Assembly (NCBI RefSeq): GCF_003992065.1
Contig: NZ_RQUZ01000007.1
Span: forward strand, 1 to 64,000
DNA length: 64,000 nucleotides
From: Veillonella seminalis
Lineage (GTDB): Bacteria > Bacillota > Negativicutes > Veillonellales > Veillonellaceae
Direction: 5' to 3'
The notes beneath the pieces were generated by a model, which saw nothing but the letters and a program-made list of their open reading frames with translations, was not told the origin of the DNA and searched no databases. The position numbers and the translations under genes were made by a program. Positions 46,198 to 56,059 of the stretch are shown here, piece by piece (within the stretch, counting starts at the first letter, position 1; every line of letters begins with the position of its first letter).

Positions 46198-47388
46198 TTA
46201 CTCTTCAGCTGTTCGAACCGGTTCAATACGCAATTCTATTTGAATAGGACCGGTCGTATAGATATCTTCAACAGCAACCGCTTTCAAGCGAACCGGACCG
46301 CTTAAACGACTCAACTGACGAATAGCATCAAACAATTCGTCCCCCGGCAAAGATCCTACGTCACCGCTCAAAGGATCAGGTAAAATACCTTTTGCTTTGG
46401 CTTGAGCGTTTACATCTTTTAAGAAGGAAAGAACAGTAAATTGAGCATTGTCGCCGCCTTGAACATCAGCCGACCAAATCACATCGCCCTTATCATAAAC
46501 CTTTTGATACGGATACGCATGAATTTCAGCCAAAGCCGCTTCACCGTAAATAATATTGGCTGCTGCCGTAACACGAATTGTCATCGGTTCCGTAGCACTG
46601 GCAACCTGTTTGGCCACTTCATCCAAATTACTGCGACTTACATAAATTACAGCACGGTTTTCATCAATGCCGAGGCGACGTAAAATCAAGCCGTTAGTAT
46701 CATTTAAAATACTGCTGATTGCTTTGGCACTTTCCTCTTCCGACAACCCCGGACGAACTAAAGCACCGCTTAAAACTTCGCCGACACGGAACAGAACGGT
46801 CCCTTCACGTACATGGGTAATCCCATCTTCCAGCCGCTTAGTGGTAACTCGCAAATCTTCAATATGTTGTTCCAATTCCTGACGAGTATTTTCAAGGCTT
46901 TTAATATCTTTCGCCGATTGTGCCAAACGAGCATCAGCCTGACGATACGCATCCTGTACGGAAACCAGTTCTTCACTCATGGCATTACGAGCTGCCCGTG
47001 CTTCTTCCAACTCAGCCTGGGTAGCCTGTACGTCCTGACGCATTGAGTTTAACGCAACCGTCTTCTCACTCAATTCTTTCTTACCTGCTTCTAATTCTTT
47101 ATTCTTAGCCGCTACATCACTATTAAGTTGATTCATTTCCGCTCTCAATTGTTCCATCCCAAAAAGAGCAATGCGGACATTTTCCGAAGCAATAGCCAAC
47201 ACGCCTAATGTAAATGCAGAAATTAAAATCCCTGTAACAATTGTCATAATAATAGATGTATGTTTAGGTCTGAGGCCGAAAATGGACATACGACGCTTAC
47301 CGATTTTCGTACCTAATTTATCGCCAATGAAAGCAATGGCGCCGCCCATGATAGCAATAATTAAGATTATATTTAAACCGACCAACAT
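46198..47388 (-). CDS. DUF3084 membrane-anchored coiled-coil protein
   Basis: 396 residues. Two N-terminal helices (about 3-22 and 44-68) around FGLRPKHTSIIMT, then a long coiled coil (about 85-190, AKNKELEAGKKELSEKTVALNS split across heptads), and a C-terminal globular part. DUF3084 is common in Negativicutes and cyanobacteria; its position after the LPS export genes suggests an envelope role, but none is shown. AAAGGAG precedes the ATG. Confidence 0.85.
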   Translation of the reverse strand: MLVGLNIILIIAIMGGAIAFIGDKLGTKIGKRRMSIFGLRPKHTSIIMTIVTGILISAFTLGVLAIASENVRIALFGMEQLRAEMNQLNSDVAAKNKELEAGKKELSEKTVALNSMRQDVQATQAELEEARAARNAMSEELVSVQDAYRQADARLAQSAKDIKSLENTRQELEQHIEDLRVTTKRLEDGITHVREGTVLFRVGEVLSGALVRPGLSEEESAKAISSILNDTNGLILRRLGIDENRAVIYVSRSNLDEVAKQVASATEPMTIRVTAAANIIYGEAALAEIHAYPYQKVYDKGDVIWSADVQGGDNAQFTVLSFLKDVNAQAKAKGILPDPLSGDVGSLPGDELFDAIRQLSRLSGPVRLKAVAVEDIYTTGPIQIELRIEPVRTAEE

Positions 47389-47634
47389 GTCGAGCGCACT
47401 CCTTTCTGTCTTATAATCAAATCTGTTGTTGTATACTCAACCTTTATTTTATATAACGGTCTGCTACTTATTTAATTACATTTGCTAATGAGAAACTGAA
47501 ACTTATAGGTTCCGTTTCTATTGTACTCTATTTTCAAGAAAAGAAAAAGTAAAGTCCATGAAAAAAATCGTCATTTTATAGTCTCGGGATTATCCGACAA
47601 TAATCGGCAATAAACATGGTCTGTCATCACCTTA

Positions 47635-47673
47635 TAAAAAATGACCTTGGCAAGCAGAGCTACCAAGGTCATT
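47635..47673 (-). terminator. Terminator of the LPS cluster
   Basis: Perfect 11-base stem AATGACCTTGG (47640-47650) / CCAAGGTCATT (47663-47673), T6 on the minus strand, 15 bases past lptF/G. No recognisable gene in 47389-47634; a weak TTGAGT/TATAAG pair near the DUF3084 gene may be its promoter. Confidence 0.88.
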
Positions 47674-47687
47674 TATCGTTATAAAAC

Positions 47688-48779
47688 TTATTTAGAAACT
47701 TTCCAGTTGAGCCATAAGCCCGCTATAATCCCCAACGTATCGGGAATAACTGCCGCTACAAGCGGCGGTAAGGCTCCGCCTTTACCGAGAGCGCCCGTGA
47801 ATGTCATAATCCCGTAATACACGAAGATAATGATAACACTGAGACCGAAACCGATGGATGAGCTGGAGCGTTGCTTCTGAAGCCCTAAAGGAGCTCCCAC
47901 CAAAGCGAATACAAAGCTGGCAATCGGAATGGTAAAGCGTTGATACATTTCCATTTCCCACTTCGTAGCCGTTACATAACTTGCATTTAACGCTTTTATT
48001 TGCTGACGCAATTCTTTAATCGTCATTTCTTGCGGATCACGCTGTTCCTGCGAAATCTGATCCGGATCTTTAGCTATCGGCAATACCTGGTCTTTAAAAC
48101 GCATAGTACGTTCCACACCGTTGCCGTCAGCAGCCAAATCATAGATAACACCGTTGTGCATTACCCAATAGGTACCGTTCCAGGTAGCCGTATCGGCATG
48201 CTCAATCTGTGTGACTTCACCATTCGTGAAAAGCTGGGCCGTAACACCGTTAATGAGCTTAGTCGTTGAATCATATCGTTTGGCATACATAAGGGTACTG
48301 ATATTGTCCCCTTCCATCGTTTTCAAAACAATATGCTCTTGAGCCGGCGGTTCTGCCTGTTTTTTAATCTCATTTCGAATAATATTCTGATACGCATGGT
48401 TTGACGCCGGGACTACATATTCGTTGAAGGCAATAGCGCCGATAGAAATAAAAAACGCCGCAATATATACCGGCATGGCCAAGCGCAAAAAGCTCATGCC
48501 ACCGGCACGCATTACGATAATCTCACTAGTACCGCTCAAACGACCGAACGCCAAAAGTGAAGCCAAGAGTACCGCCATCGGGAACGTAAGCACCACAATA
48601 CTCGGCAAAGCCAAAATAAAGGCTCTCGTTACCGACCATAAGGATGCCCCGTATTCTGTAATGTATTGTGCAATACGGAATAAGGTACCGGTCCCTACGA
48701 AGATACTGGTAAACGCGAAAATACCGAAGAGAAAGGGGCCTATAAAGCTTTTTAAAATATATTTATCTAATATTCGCAT
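47688..48779 (-). CDS. lptG: LPS export permease, LptF/LptG family
   Basis: 363 residues. N-terminal three helices (LDKYILKSFIGPFLFGIFAF), a periplasmic beta-jellyroll-like domain in the middle (about 110-260) and three C-terminal helices, the LptF/LptG (YjgP/YjgQ) plan. It would form the membrane part of the LptB2FG exporter that extracts LPS from the inner membrane. Only one such gene is present here; LptF and LptG are normally two proteins. Assignment to G rather than F is arbitrary. Confidence 0.88.
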   Translation of the reverse strand: MRILDKYILKSFIGPFLFGIFAFTSIFVGTGTLFRIAQYITEYGASLWSVTRAFILALPSIVVLTFPMAVLLASLLAFGRLSGTSEIIVMRAGGMSFLRLAMPVYIAAFFISIGAIAFNEYVVPASNHAYQNIIRNEIKKQAEPPAQEHIVLKTMEGDNISTLMYAKRYDSTTKLINGVTAQLFTNGEVTQIEHADTATWNGTYWVMHNGVIYDLAADGNGVERTMRFKDQVLPIAKDPDQISQEQRDPQEMTIKELRQQIKALNASYVTATKWEMEMYQRFTIPIASFVFALVGAPLGLQKQRSSSSIGFGLSVIIIFVYYGIMTFTGALGKGGALPPLVAAVIPDTLGIIAGLWLNWKVSK

Positions 48780-48798
48780 GTTCTTATATCACCAGCCC

Positions 48799-49518
48799 CT
48801 ACATGTTAAAACTGTCACCTAAATAATGTTTACGCGCCACCGGACTGTTGGCAACTTCATCGGCCGAACCTTCTAAAAGAATCTTGCCATTGCTCAAAAT
48901 ATATGCTCGGTCAACGATGCCCAATGTTTCACGCACATTATGGTCCGTAATCAATACACCGATGCCACGGGCCTTCAAATGACGAATAATCGACTGAATA
49001 TCGGCCACGGCAATCGGATCAACGCCGGCAAACGGTTCATCCAATAAGATAAAACGCGGTGCCAACGCAATACAACGAGCAATTTCAACACGACGACGTT
49101 CACCGCCGGATAATTGCATACCCGTGCGATGACGCACATGTTCAATATGGAACTCTTGTAGTAAGGACTCCACCGTTTCTGCAATCTCCGCCTTCGATTT
49201 AGTCGTTGTTTCCAACATGGCGCGGATATTGTCTTCCACAGAAAGGGAGCGAAATACGGATGCTTCCTGCGGCAAATAACCGATCCCCTGATCGGCTCGT
49301 TTATACATGGGCATCTTCGTAATATCTTTCTCCCCGATAGTGATTGTCCCTTTATTCGGTTTTTCGATTCCTACTATCATATAGAAGGTAGTTGTCTTAC
49401 CGGCCCCGTTAGGACCCAGCAACCCCACAACTTCGCCTTCTTCTACGCGAACGCTGACACCATCCACAACATTGCGTCCCTTATAGGTTTTTACTAAATC
49501 TCGGGTTTCAATAAACAT
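48799..49518 (-). CDS. lptB: LPS export ABC ATPase LptB
   Basis: 239 residues. Walker [10 protein letters not shown], signature LSGGERRR, Walker [14 protein letters not shown], and [15 protein letters not shown], very close to the LptB subfamily. Powers LPS extraction with LptF/G. Between lptA and lptF/G, both overlapping or nearly so. Confidence 0.95.
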   Translation of the reverse strand: MFIETRDLVKTYKGRNVVDGVSVRVEEGEVVGLLGPNGAGKTTTFYMIVGIEKPNKGTITIGEKDITKMPMYKRADQGIGYLPQEASVFRSLSVEDNIRAMLETTTKSKAEIAETVESLLQEFHIEHVRHRTGMQLSGGERRRVEIARCIALAPRFILLDEPFAGVDPIAVADIQSIIRHLKARGIGVLITDHNVRETLGIVDRAYILSNGKILLEGSADEVANSPVARKHYLGDSFNM

Positions 49519-49530
49519 TCAAACGACTCC

Positions 49531-50244
49531 TTACTGCTGAGGCGTAATAATCAAAGTACTGCGCCCACCTACAGTTTGTACTGAATTATCCTGCATTTCT
49601 AATTTTAATTCCGGTGCATTAAGTACATTACCGTTTTGTACGGCATGTGCATTACCGGTTAAATAAGCGACACCGTCATTCTGCCCCGGAGTCTGCGTAT
49701 ACACTGCATTATCGGCGCTGGCATCCAAATTATGTTTAGCACTGTGCAAAGTTACATTACCTTCGGCGGTAGCGCGAATCTGGTTAAGCCAGCCTTGCAC
49801 ATAATCACCGGTCAATACGGCATCATCCATAACAAGTTTGGCATTGCCGCGCGACGTACCATACTCGGTTGTCGTGTTATACGTAACGGTATCACCGAAT
49901 ACCTGTTTAGTGTCTTTTTGTAAACGTACATTACCGGTAGCTTGCAACTGCTCATTGTTAGTACTGTGCAATGTCTGAGCCGATAAGGATGTATCGGTAC
50001 CAATCATGCTGACACCACCGGTTAAATCAGCTTCCTGTGTCTTCGTGTTGTACCAACCTGCCTTGCCGGTCATCGTTTTATCTTCATTGATGATTACCAC
50101 ATTGCCGTTAGCTTTGGCAATCCCGCTGTTACCGTCATATTCCAAGGTGTCGGCGGTAATGGACATATTGGATGCAGCCGCCCAAACCGGCACGGCAAAC
50201 CCTGCCACGATGGCTGCTACAGCCATAACTTTTGACAATTTCAT
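49531..50244 (-). CDS. lptA: LptA/OstA-like periplasmic LPS transport protein
   Basis: 237 residues. Signal peptide (1-22, VPVWAAA), then repeated OstA beta-jellyroll strands (ADTLEYDGNSGIAKANGNVV, GNVRLQKDTKQV, GNVTLHSAKHNL). LptA filaments bridge inner and outer membranes for LPS. Longer than E. coli LptA (about 185), with extra repeats. Between lptC and lptB. Confidence 0.88.
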   Translation of the reverse strand: MKLSKVMAVAAIVAGFAVPVWAAASNMSITADTLEYDGNSGIAKANGNVVIINEDKTMTGKAGWYNTKTQEADLTGGVSMIGTDTSLSAQTLHSTNNEQLQATGNVRLQKDTKQVFGDTVTYNTTTEYGTSRGNAKLVMDDAVLTGDYVQGWLNQIRATAEGNVTLHSAKHNLDASADNAVYTQTPGQNDGVAYLTGNAHAVQNGNVLNAPELKLEMQDNSVQTVGGRSTLIITPQQ

Positions 50245-50260
50245 GTGTGAAATCCTCCCA

Positions 50261-50800
50261 TCACTTCTTTACTAATTTAGCATGACCCTTAGCCATGACT
50301 TTATTCAATACTACATCGGCTTCCAATTGATCGCCGGTTACCACAGCATCATTATTACTGAAGGTAAACGGTGTTTCAGATGTCAATTTTTTCGTCTTAT
50401 TATCAAAAGAAATCGCTTCTGTGGTCAATTCCGTATCGCCACCGTCAGTACCTTTTACACCGCCGGCTAACTGCATTTTATTATGGTCACCCGTCATATA
50501 ACCGCGCGGAGCCGTTACGACCAAAGTTTTATTGCCGTCATAAAAGGTACCTTTCATATTGGTCAGATAAATTTCTTTGGTTTTAGGATTCACTTTAATC
50601 TGTTCCGCCGAAACGGCCCAAGCTGTTTTGCCGTCTTGTTCTTCTGTGATGGTTGAGCCTTCAAAGGTCACTAAATTCCCCTTCGGTTGCGTCGGATCTT
50701 CCGGCGTTTCCGTATCACTGATTATAAATATCCAGATAAACGCCCCCACCAAAGCCAGTACGATAGCTATGCCTAAAATCGTTTTCTTATTTTTTAGCAT
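50261..50800 (-). CDS. lptC: LPS export protein LptC
   Basis: 179 residues. One N-terminal membrane helix (about 8-28) and a periplasmic OstA-type domain (TFEGSTITEEQDGKTAWAV, GVKGTDGGDTELTT). Receives LPS from LptB2FG and passes it to LptA. The start overlaps the end of the acyltransferase gene by 14 bases. Confidence 0.87.
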   Translation of the reverse strand: MLKNKKTILGIAIVLALVGAFIWIFIISDTETPEDPTQPKGNLVTFEGSTITEEQDGKTAWAVSAEQIKVNPKTKEIYLTNMKGTFYDGNKTLVVTAPRGYMTGDHNKMQLAGGVKGTDGGDTELTTEAISFDNKTKKLTSETPFTFSNNDAVVTGDQLEADVVLNKVMAKGHAKLVKK

Positions 50801-51722
50801 GAACTGCGTCCCTCACCTTCAGTTTTTCCTCAATATCCACAATCTCATTTAATTTGGTATTCCAACGATGTTGGAACCACAACCATTCGGTAGGGTGCTG
50901 TCTGATAAAATCTTCCGTAACTCGTACGGTTGCTTCCGTCAGACGATAAATATCTTCCGCTTCATTCCCCGTATCTTCGTAGTAAAGCGGCGGTAATATT
51001 TCCACTACATGACCTACACCATTCGGTTTACGATATGTAAAAACAGGTACCACCGGTGCCTTAAACTTCTGAGCAAAGGTAGCCGGGCCGGTAACAGCCG
51101 ACGACTCCTGGCCCAAAAATTCAACCGGCAAGCCCTGAATATAACCGTCCTGATCGGCTAAGAAGCCAAGCAGTTTTTTCTGTTTCATCGCTTTAACGGC
51201 ACGAATCATTTCAGAACCGCCGCGAGCAAACACTTCAAGCCCTACCATTTCACGATATTCATTGAGTAATCGCGTAACTTGAGCATTCGGCTGTTTTTTA
51301 ACAATTGTCGTAGACGGATAACCGCAAGCAGCCAATGCTGCGCCCATCCATTCCCAGTTGCCCACATGAGCCGTCAAAATAACGACCCCGCGTTGTTCAG
51401 CCAATGCTTTATCCAAATATTCCAAACCGTGCAATTCAATATGCTCGGCAATAAATTCCTTAGTTAAGTTAGGCATGTACAAAATTTCAAAAGCGGAACG
51501 GCCTAAATTTTTGAATAATTCACATAAAATTCGGTTTGCTTCCTCTTCCGAAACGTTCATACCTTTCATGACATTATAAATGCCGCGTTTCTTTTGTTTT
51601 TTGCCAAACAGCGAATATAAAGGCCCGATTGTTGCCCCTATCCGAAGTATCGTGCGATACGACAATTTACAAGTCAACGCACTTAAGCCTTTTAACAGTT
51701 TATATTGCCACTCATTTGACAT
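50787..51722 (-). CDS. Lipid A acyltransferase, LpxL/HtrB family
   Basis: 311 residues. Lysophospholipid acyltransferase fold with the catalytic HX4E motif as HVGNWEWMG, an N-terminal membrane segment, and the C-terminal RHPTEWLWFQHRWN typical of the LpxL/LpxM family. Adds secondary acyl chains to lipid A. A second member begins at the right edge of the window. The chain length and acceptor position are unknown. Confidence 0.9.
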   Translation of the reverse strand: MSNEWQYKLLKGLSALTCKLSYRTILRIGATIGPLYSLFGKKQKKRGIYNVMKGMNVSEEEANRILCELFKNLGRSAFEILYMPNLTKEFIAEHIELHGLEYLDKALAEQRGVVILTAHVGNWEWMGAALAACGYPSTTIVKKQPNAQVTRLLNEYREMVGLEVFARGGSEMIRAVKAMKQKKLLGFLADQDGYIQGLPVEFLGQESSAVTGPATFAQKFKAPVVPVFTYRKPNGVGHVVEILPPLYYEDTGNEAEDIYRLTEATVRVTEDFIRQHPTEWLWFQHRWNTKLNEIVDIEEKLKVRDAVHAKK

Positions 51723-51742
51723 ACCGTACGTACCTCCTTTCG

Positions 51743-52264
51743 CTATTGTCCCTGACTATATATTTCATTCTTATAATCTTCAACCAATTCATCCCAACGG
51801 CCGTTTTCTTTAAAAATATGCTCAATAGCTTCACGAACGGCTCCATGACCGCCCAATTTTGAAGCTATAAATTTAGCAACAGCTTTTACTTCCGCTACAC
51901 CGTTAGCCGGTGCCATAGGATACCCCACAGTGTGAAGTGCGCCCAAATCATTTAAATCATCGCCCATGTAGGCCATTTCTGAAGTTGAAATCCCCAACTC
52001 TTCGGCTAACTCATTGATAGCAGCCGTCTTATTATGACAGGCCATGCGGACAAAATCAAATTTTAATTCTTCCGTGCGACGCTCTACCATTTTAGAATAA
52101 CGTCCCGTAATAACGGCTAATTTCAAACCGCCTCGCCGTGCTAAAGCAAGGCCCAAGCCGTCTTGGGAATTAAAGACTTTAATTTCATCTCCGGCAGCGG
52201 TATAAATAATACCGCCTTCGGTCATGACGCCATCTACATCTAATATTAAACAGCGTACTTTCAT
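51743..52264 (-). CDS. kdsC: 3-deoxy-D-manno-octulosonate 8-phosphate phosphatase KdsC
   Basis: 173 residues from ATG 52264 (17 codons inside the longest frame, with GAGG upstream and TAATG overlap with kdsD). HAD phosphatase: DVDGVMTEGG (Asp9, Asp11), VITGRYSKMVERR, and MGDDLNDLGAL. Produces Kdo from Kdo-8-phosphate, after KdsA. Confidence 0.95.
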   Translation of the reverse strand: MKVRCLILDVDGVMTEGGIIYTAAGDEIKVFNSQDGLGLALARRGGLKLAVITGRYSKMVERRTEELKFDFVRMACHNKTAAINELAEELGISTSEMAYMGDDLNDLGALHTVGYPMAPANGVAEVKAVAKFIASKLGGHGAVREAIEHIFKENGRWDELVEDYKNEIYSQGQ

Positions 52265-53235
52265 TATACAATACCTCGACGCAACAAGTCTGTAATATGT
52301 ACAATACCTAAACATTGTTTATTTTCATCAACCACCGGTAATACCGTAATTGGTCGCGGCTGATTTTTTTCCATTAAGTGAAGCGCTTCCGCAGCGAGCT
52401 TATCTTTGGTAATGGTACGCGGCATAGTAGTCATCATGTCTTCCACCGGCCATTCCAAGAAATTGCTGCCCGCATCAAGACCGCGACGAATGTCACCATC
52501 CGTAACCAATCCGATTAATTGGCCTTCTTCATCAACCACATTGGTAGCACCGAGACCTTTTTCCGTCATGACAAATAAAGCATCACGCACGCTGGCCCCT
52601 TTATAAACTACCGGATTATCTTCACCGCTGTGCATAATATTTTCAACGGTTAAGAGTAATTTGCGCCCCAAAGAGCCACCCGGATGGAAAATAGCAAAGT
52701 TTTCCGGCGTAAATTTATGTCGATCCAAGAGACATACGGCTAACGCGTCACCCAAAGCCAACGCTACCGTTGTACTGGTCGTCGGAGCCAAACCGAGCGG
52801 ACAAGCTTCCCGTTCTACTTCAACCAATAAAACAATGTCCGAATTTTTGGCCAAGGTGGAGTTATGTTTGCCTACTACACTGATTAACTTTGCTCCGATG
52901 CGCCGTAATGAAGGCAATAAACTAATCACTTCGCCGGTTTCACCGCTATTGGAAAAAGCCAGTACGATATCTTCCGAGGTAACCATACCGAGATCTCCGT
53001 GAACACCTTCACCGGGATGCAGAAACAAAGCCGGTGTGCCCGTGGATGCCAAAGTAGCCGCCACTTTACGGGCAATGTGACCGGATTTGCCCATACCGGT
53101 GCAAACCACGCGTCCATGAGAATTTAAAATCATATTCACCGCATCGATGAAATTACCGTCTAAAGTTGTGATTAATTTTTCAATAGCCTGTGCTTCTTCG
53201 TGAAGCACTTGAGCCGCTTGCTCCAAAACGTTCAT
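52264..53235 (-). CDS. kdsD: Arabinose-5-phosphate isomerase KdsD
   Basis: 323 residues from ATG 53235, which follows GAGGGGATGG; an in-frame TTG 27 bases upstream lies inside that site. SIS isomerase domain (GRVVCTGMGKSGHIARKVAATLAS, HPGEGVHGDLGM) followed by two CBS domains (about 205-320). First committed step of Kdo synthesis (Ru5P to A5P). Overlaps kdsC by one base. Confidence 0.95.
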   Translation of the reverse strand: MNVLEQAAQVLHEEAQAIEKLITTLDGNFIDAVNMILNSHGRVVCTGMGKSGHIARKVAATLASTGTPALFLHPGEGVHGDLGMVTSEDIVLAFSNSGETGEVISLLPSLRRIGAKLISVVGKHNSTLAKNSDIVLLVEVEREACPLGLAPTTSTTVALALGDALAVCLLDRHKFTPENFAIFHPGGSLGRKLLLTVENIMHSGEDNPVVYKGASVRDALFVMTEKGLGATNVVDEEGQLIGLVTDGDIRRGLDAGSNFLEWPVEDMMTTMPRTITKDKLAAEALHLMEKNQPRPITVLPVVDENKQCLGIVHITDLLRRGIV

Positions 53236-53278
53236 GGATGTTCCATCCCCTCTATTCGTCAATTCGTCAATTCGTTAA

Positions 53279-54097
53279 TTAACCTTTAACAATTTTGTCA
53301 ATTGCTACTAAATCGCGCAACATAGCTTCTAAATCATCCAAACGAACCATGTTGGGACCATCGGATAATGCTTCTTCCGGATTGTCATGAACTTCCATGA
53401 AGAAACCGTCAACACCGGCACCGGCAGCTGCACGTGCTAAATTAGGCACAAATTCACGCTGACCGGATGAGCTGGTGCCGGCACCGCCAGGCAATTGTAC
53501 GCTATGCGTAGCATCAAAAATAACAGGGTAACCAAAGCTGCGCATAATCGGGAAGGAACGCATATCAACAACAAGATTGTTGTAGCCGAAAGTAGCTCCG
53601 CGTTCCGTGAGCATCAAATTCTGATTGCCCGCTTCTTCCACTTTTTTAACAACATTGCTCATATCTTTCGGAGCCAAGAATTGACCTTTTTTAATGCTTA
53701 CGGCTTTACCGGTTTTAGCGGCACCGTATACGAGGTCGGTCTGACGGCATAAGAAAGCCGGAATTTGCAAGATATCAAGAACTTCGGCAGCCGGTTCAAT
53801 CTGTTCAATCGAATGAATGTCGCTGATGATTGGAACCTGTAATTCTTTTTTAATATGAGCTAAGATTTTAAGCCCTTCCACAAGACCCGGGCCGCGGAAA
53901 GAATTAAAGCTGGAGCGATTTGCTTTGTCAAACGAAGCTTTAAAGATATACGGAATGCCGACGCGTTCACAAATTTCTTTGGCACGACGACCGATATTCA
54001 GCGTACGTTCCGGATCTTCAATTACACAAGGGCCGGCCATCAAAAAGAGACCTTTGCCGCCACCGAGGGTTAAGTTGCCTACTTTAACTTCTTTCAT
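53279..54097 (-). CDS. kdsA: Kdo-8-phosphate synthase
   Basis: 272 residues. Condenses A5P with phosphoenolpyruvate. TIM-barrel motifs: LMAGPCVIEDPE, FKASFDKANRSS, DILQIPAFLCRQTDL, FGYNNLVVDMR, and TGSVQLPGG-like THSVQLPGGAGTSSGQR. Good AAGGAG. In the Kdo block between kdsB and kdsD. Confidence 0.96.
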   Translation of the reverse strand: MKEVKVGNLTLGGGKGLFLMAGPCVIEDPERTLNIGRRAKEICERVGIPYIFKASFDKANRSSFNSFRGPGLVEGLKILAHIKKELQVPIISDIHSIEQIEPAAEVLDILQIPAFLCRQTDLVYGAAKTGKAVSIKKGQFLAPKDMSNVVKKVEEAGNQNLMLTERGATFGYNNLVVDMRSFPIMRSFGYPVIFDATHSVQLPGGAGTSSSGQREFVPNLARAAAGAGVDGFFMEVHDNPEEALSDGPNMVRLDDLEAMLRDLVAIDKIVKG

Positions 54098-54162
54098 GAA
54101 TATCTCCTTATATAATACACGTTGAACTTAAAATTTATATGTAAAAACCGACGATTTCACGA

Positions 54163-54894
54163 TTATTCAGCCTGTTTTTTAAAAATTTCATTAACAGCTG
54201 CCAAATCTTCCGGCGTATCAACACCGATAAAACGGGCATCGGTTTTTATAACTTGAATTGTTACCCCATTCTCCAGAGCTCGCAACTGTTCCAACGATTC
54301 GGTCAGTTCTGCCGGTGTCGGTGCCATTTTGGCAAACTCCAGAAGGAACTCACGGGTGTATGCATAAATGCCGATATGTTTAAGCGGTGCATTCACAAAG
54401 GCATTGCGAGGATACGGAATCAAGGAACGGGAAAAATACATAGCCTGCCCTTTTAGATTACAGATAACTTTTACAGCCGACGGTTCATTATACTCCGCTT
54501 CGTTAAGCGGTGCCCCGACAGTAGCCATCTTAAGAGCTTCATCCGTGCGGAACAAAGCGCCCAAACTATCGATTAAATCCGGTGCAATCAACGGTTCATC
54601 GCCCTGTACATTAATAATTACATCAATATCGGGTCTGGCCTCAGCTACTTCGGCCAATCGATCGGTACCGGTTAGATGATCAACCTTCGTCATAATGGCC
54701 GTGCCGCCAAATGCCTGTACCACATCAAATACACGGGCATCATCGGTGGCTACAATGACTTCATCGGGTACGGCTGCTTTTGCCACTTGTTCGTACACAC
54801 GTTGAATCATCGGTTTACCGGCAATATCCGCCAATGGTTTGCCCGGCAAACGCGTTGATGCATATCGTGCCGGAATGACGCAAGCTATTTTCAT
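54163..54894 (-). CDS. kdsB: CMP-Kdo synthetase
   Basis: 243 residues. Nucleotidyltransferase of the GT-A-like fold: CVIPARYASTRLPGKPL, EVIVATDD, QGDEPLI, and KHIGIYAYTREFL. Activates Kdo with CTP for WaaA. ATG overlaps the lpxK stop (ATGA). Confidence 0.97.
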   Translation of the reverse strand: MKIACVIPARYASTRLPGKPLADIAGKPMIQRVYEQVAKAAVPDEVIVATDDARVFDVVQAFGGTAIMTKVDHLTGTDRLAEVAEARPDIDVIINVQGDEPLIAPDLIDSLGALFRTDEALKMATVGAPLNEAEYNEPSAVKVICNLKGQAMYFSRSLIPYPRNAFVNAPLKHIGIYAYTREFLLEFAKMAPTPAELTESLEQLRALENGVTIQVIKTDARFIGVDTPEDLAAVNEIFKKQAE

Positions 54895-56027
54895 AACGTA
54901 TCCTTCTTTCCTAAACCTTTAATGTATGCTTTAAACTCTTCTTCGCCCTTGATAAATTCAATACCGATAGGGATAACAAATACAGGAATTTTTAAATCAT
55001 GAACGGCTTGCATTTGACTTAATTTAACGGCATCCTTTTCTGTCGTTACGATAGCCGTAGCACCTTTGGCAAAAGCCGTACACCACATTTTTACCACATC
55101 ATCGGTAGTATATTCGTGATGATCACCGAAATCAAGACTATCTAAGACTTCATATCCTAACGCGGTCAAGGTATGACGGAAAGATTCAGGACGACCGATA
55201 CCGCTCACCGTCAAAAATTTATGCTGAACAACACCTGCCGCAGATGCTTGCGGATCTTCATTGCGTTCCCAAGAATCTAAAGTTTGCAGCCCCAACGGTT
55301 TGTGAATTGTCTCCATAATCGGCACATTCGGAGCCAATTGTTCAAGACGATGTTTAATCCCGAATAAAATATCAGCCGGCACCTGATCTGTTTTAGTCAA
55401 TACAAACAAATCAGCTCGACGTAAACCGTCTAACGGTTCCCGCAAAAGGCCGCGCGGCAACACATGTTCGTAGCCGAACGGGTTGGCCGCATCAATCAGT
55501 ACGATATCTAAATCACGAGCCAATTTACGATGCTGAAAGCCATCGTCCAATACAAGTATATCACTGCCAAGCGTAGTTGTCGCCAATTGAGCGGAGGCCA
55601 CTCGTTCACGACCGATAACTACACTGGTATGCCCCAAGCCTTTGCCTAAGAGCCATGCTTCGTCACCGCTCACGGCAGGGGTTACTTCCAAACGGCCGCG
55701 GTGCGATACAACGATGGTATCCTGGTTGTCCTCAGCGCGGTAACCGCGACTAAGTACAGCCGGTGCCTTATTTAACGCTTCCAAAAATTGACAGATGTAG
55801 CGCACCATCGGCGTTTTACCCGTACCGCCGGCCGTAATATTGCCGACGCTGATAACGGGTACAGTCGCTCGCGTTACGCCTTCATATTTATCAAATTTTT
55901 GATTACGATAGGTCGCACCTTGGGCATATACCAGGCTTAGTAAACCGAGACCGCCTCTGGCTACATCAGCCAACGGCCCTTTTGCCCGGCCGCTCACCAA
56001 CTCTTTAAACAGTTGTTCCCCTTTCAT
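54891..56027 (-). CDS. lpxK: Tetraacyldisaccharide 4'-kinase LpxK
   Basis: 378 residues. Phosphorylates the 4' position of the lipid A disaccharide. N-terminal membrane-associated segment, Walker A in SVGNITAGGTGKTPMV, Walker B region VLDDGFQHRKLARDLDIVLID, and a C-terminal sensor domain (GDHHEYT, TTEKDAVK). Between waaA and kdsB. Confidence 0.94.
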   Translation of the reverse strand: MKGEQLFKELVSGRAKGPLADVARGGLGLLSLVYAQGATYRNQKFDKYEGVTRATVPVISVGNITAGGTGKTPMVRYICQFLEALNKAPAVLSRGYRAEDNQDTIVVSHRGRLEVTPAVSGDEAWLLGKGLGHTSVVIGRERVASAQLATTTLGSDILVLDDGFQHRKLARDLDIVLIDAANPFGYEHVLPRGLLREPLDGLRRADLFVLTKTDQVPADILFGIKHRLEQLAPNVPIMETIHKPLGLQTLDSWERNEDPQASAAGVVQHKFLTVSGIGRPESFRHTLTALGYEVLDSLDFGDHHEYTTDDVVKMWCTAFAKGATAIVTTEKDAVKLSQMQAVHDLKIPVFVIPIGIEFIKGEEEFKAYIKGLGKKDTL

Positions 56028-56059
56028 GAGCTCTTACCTCCTTTACCGTAAACCGCTAT

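Noticed and set aside
53238-53280. Short tandem repeat (CGTCAATT-like units) between kdsD and kdsA
   Set aside because: Only two to three copies of eight bases; too short to suggest function.
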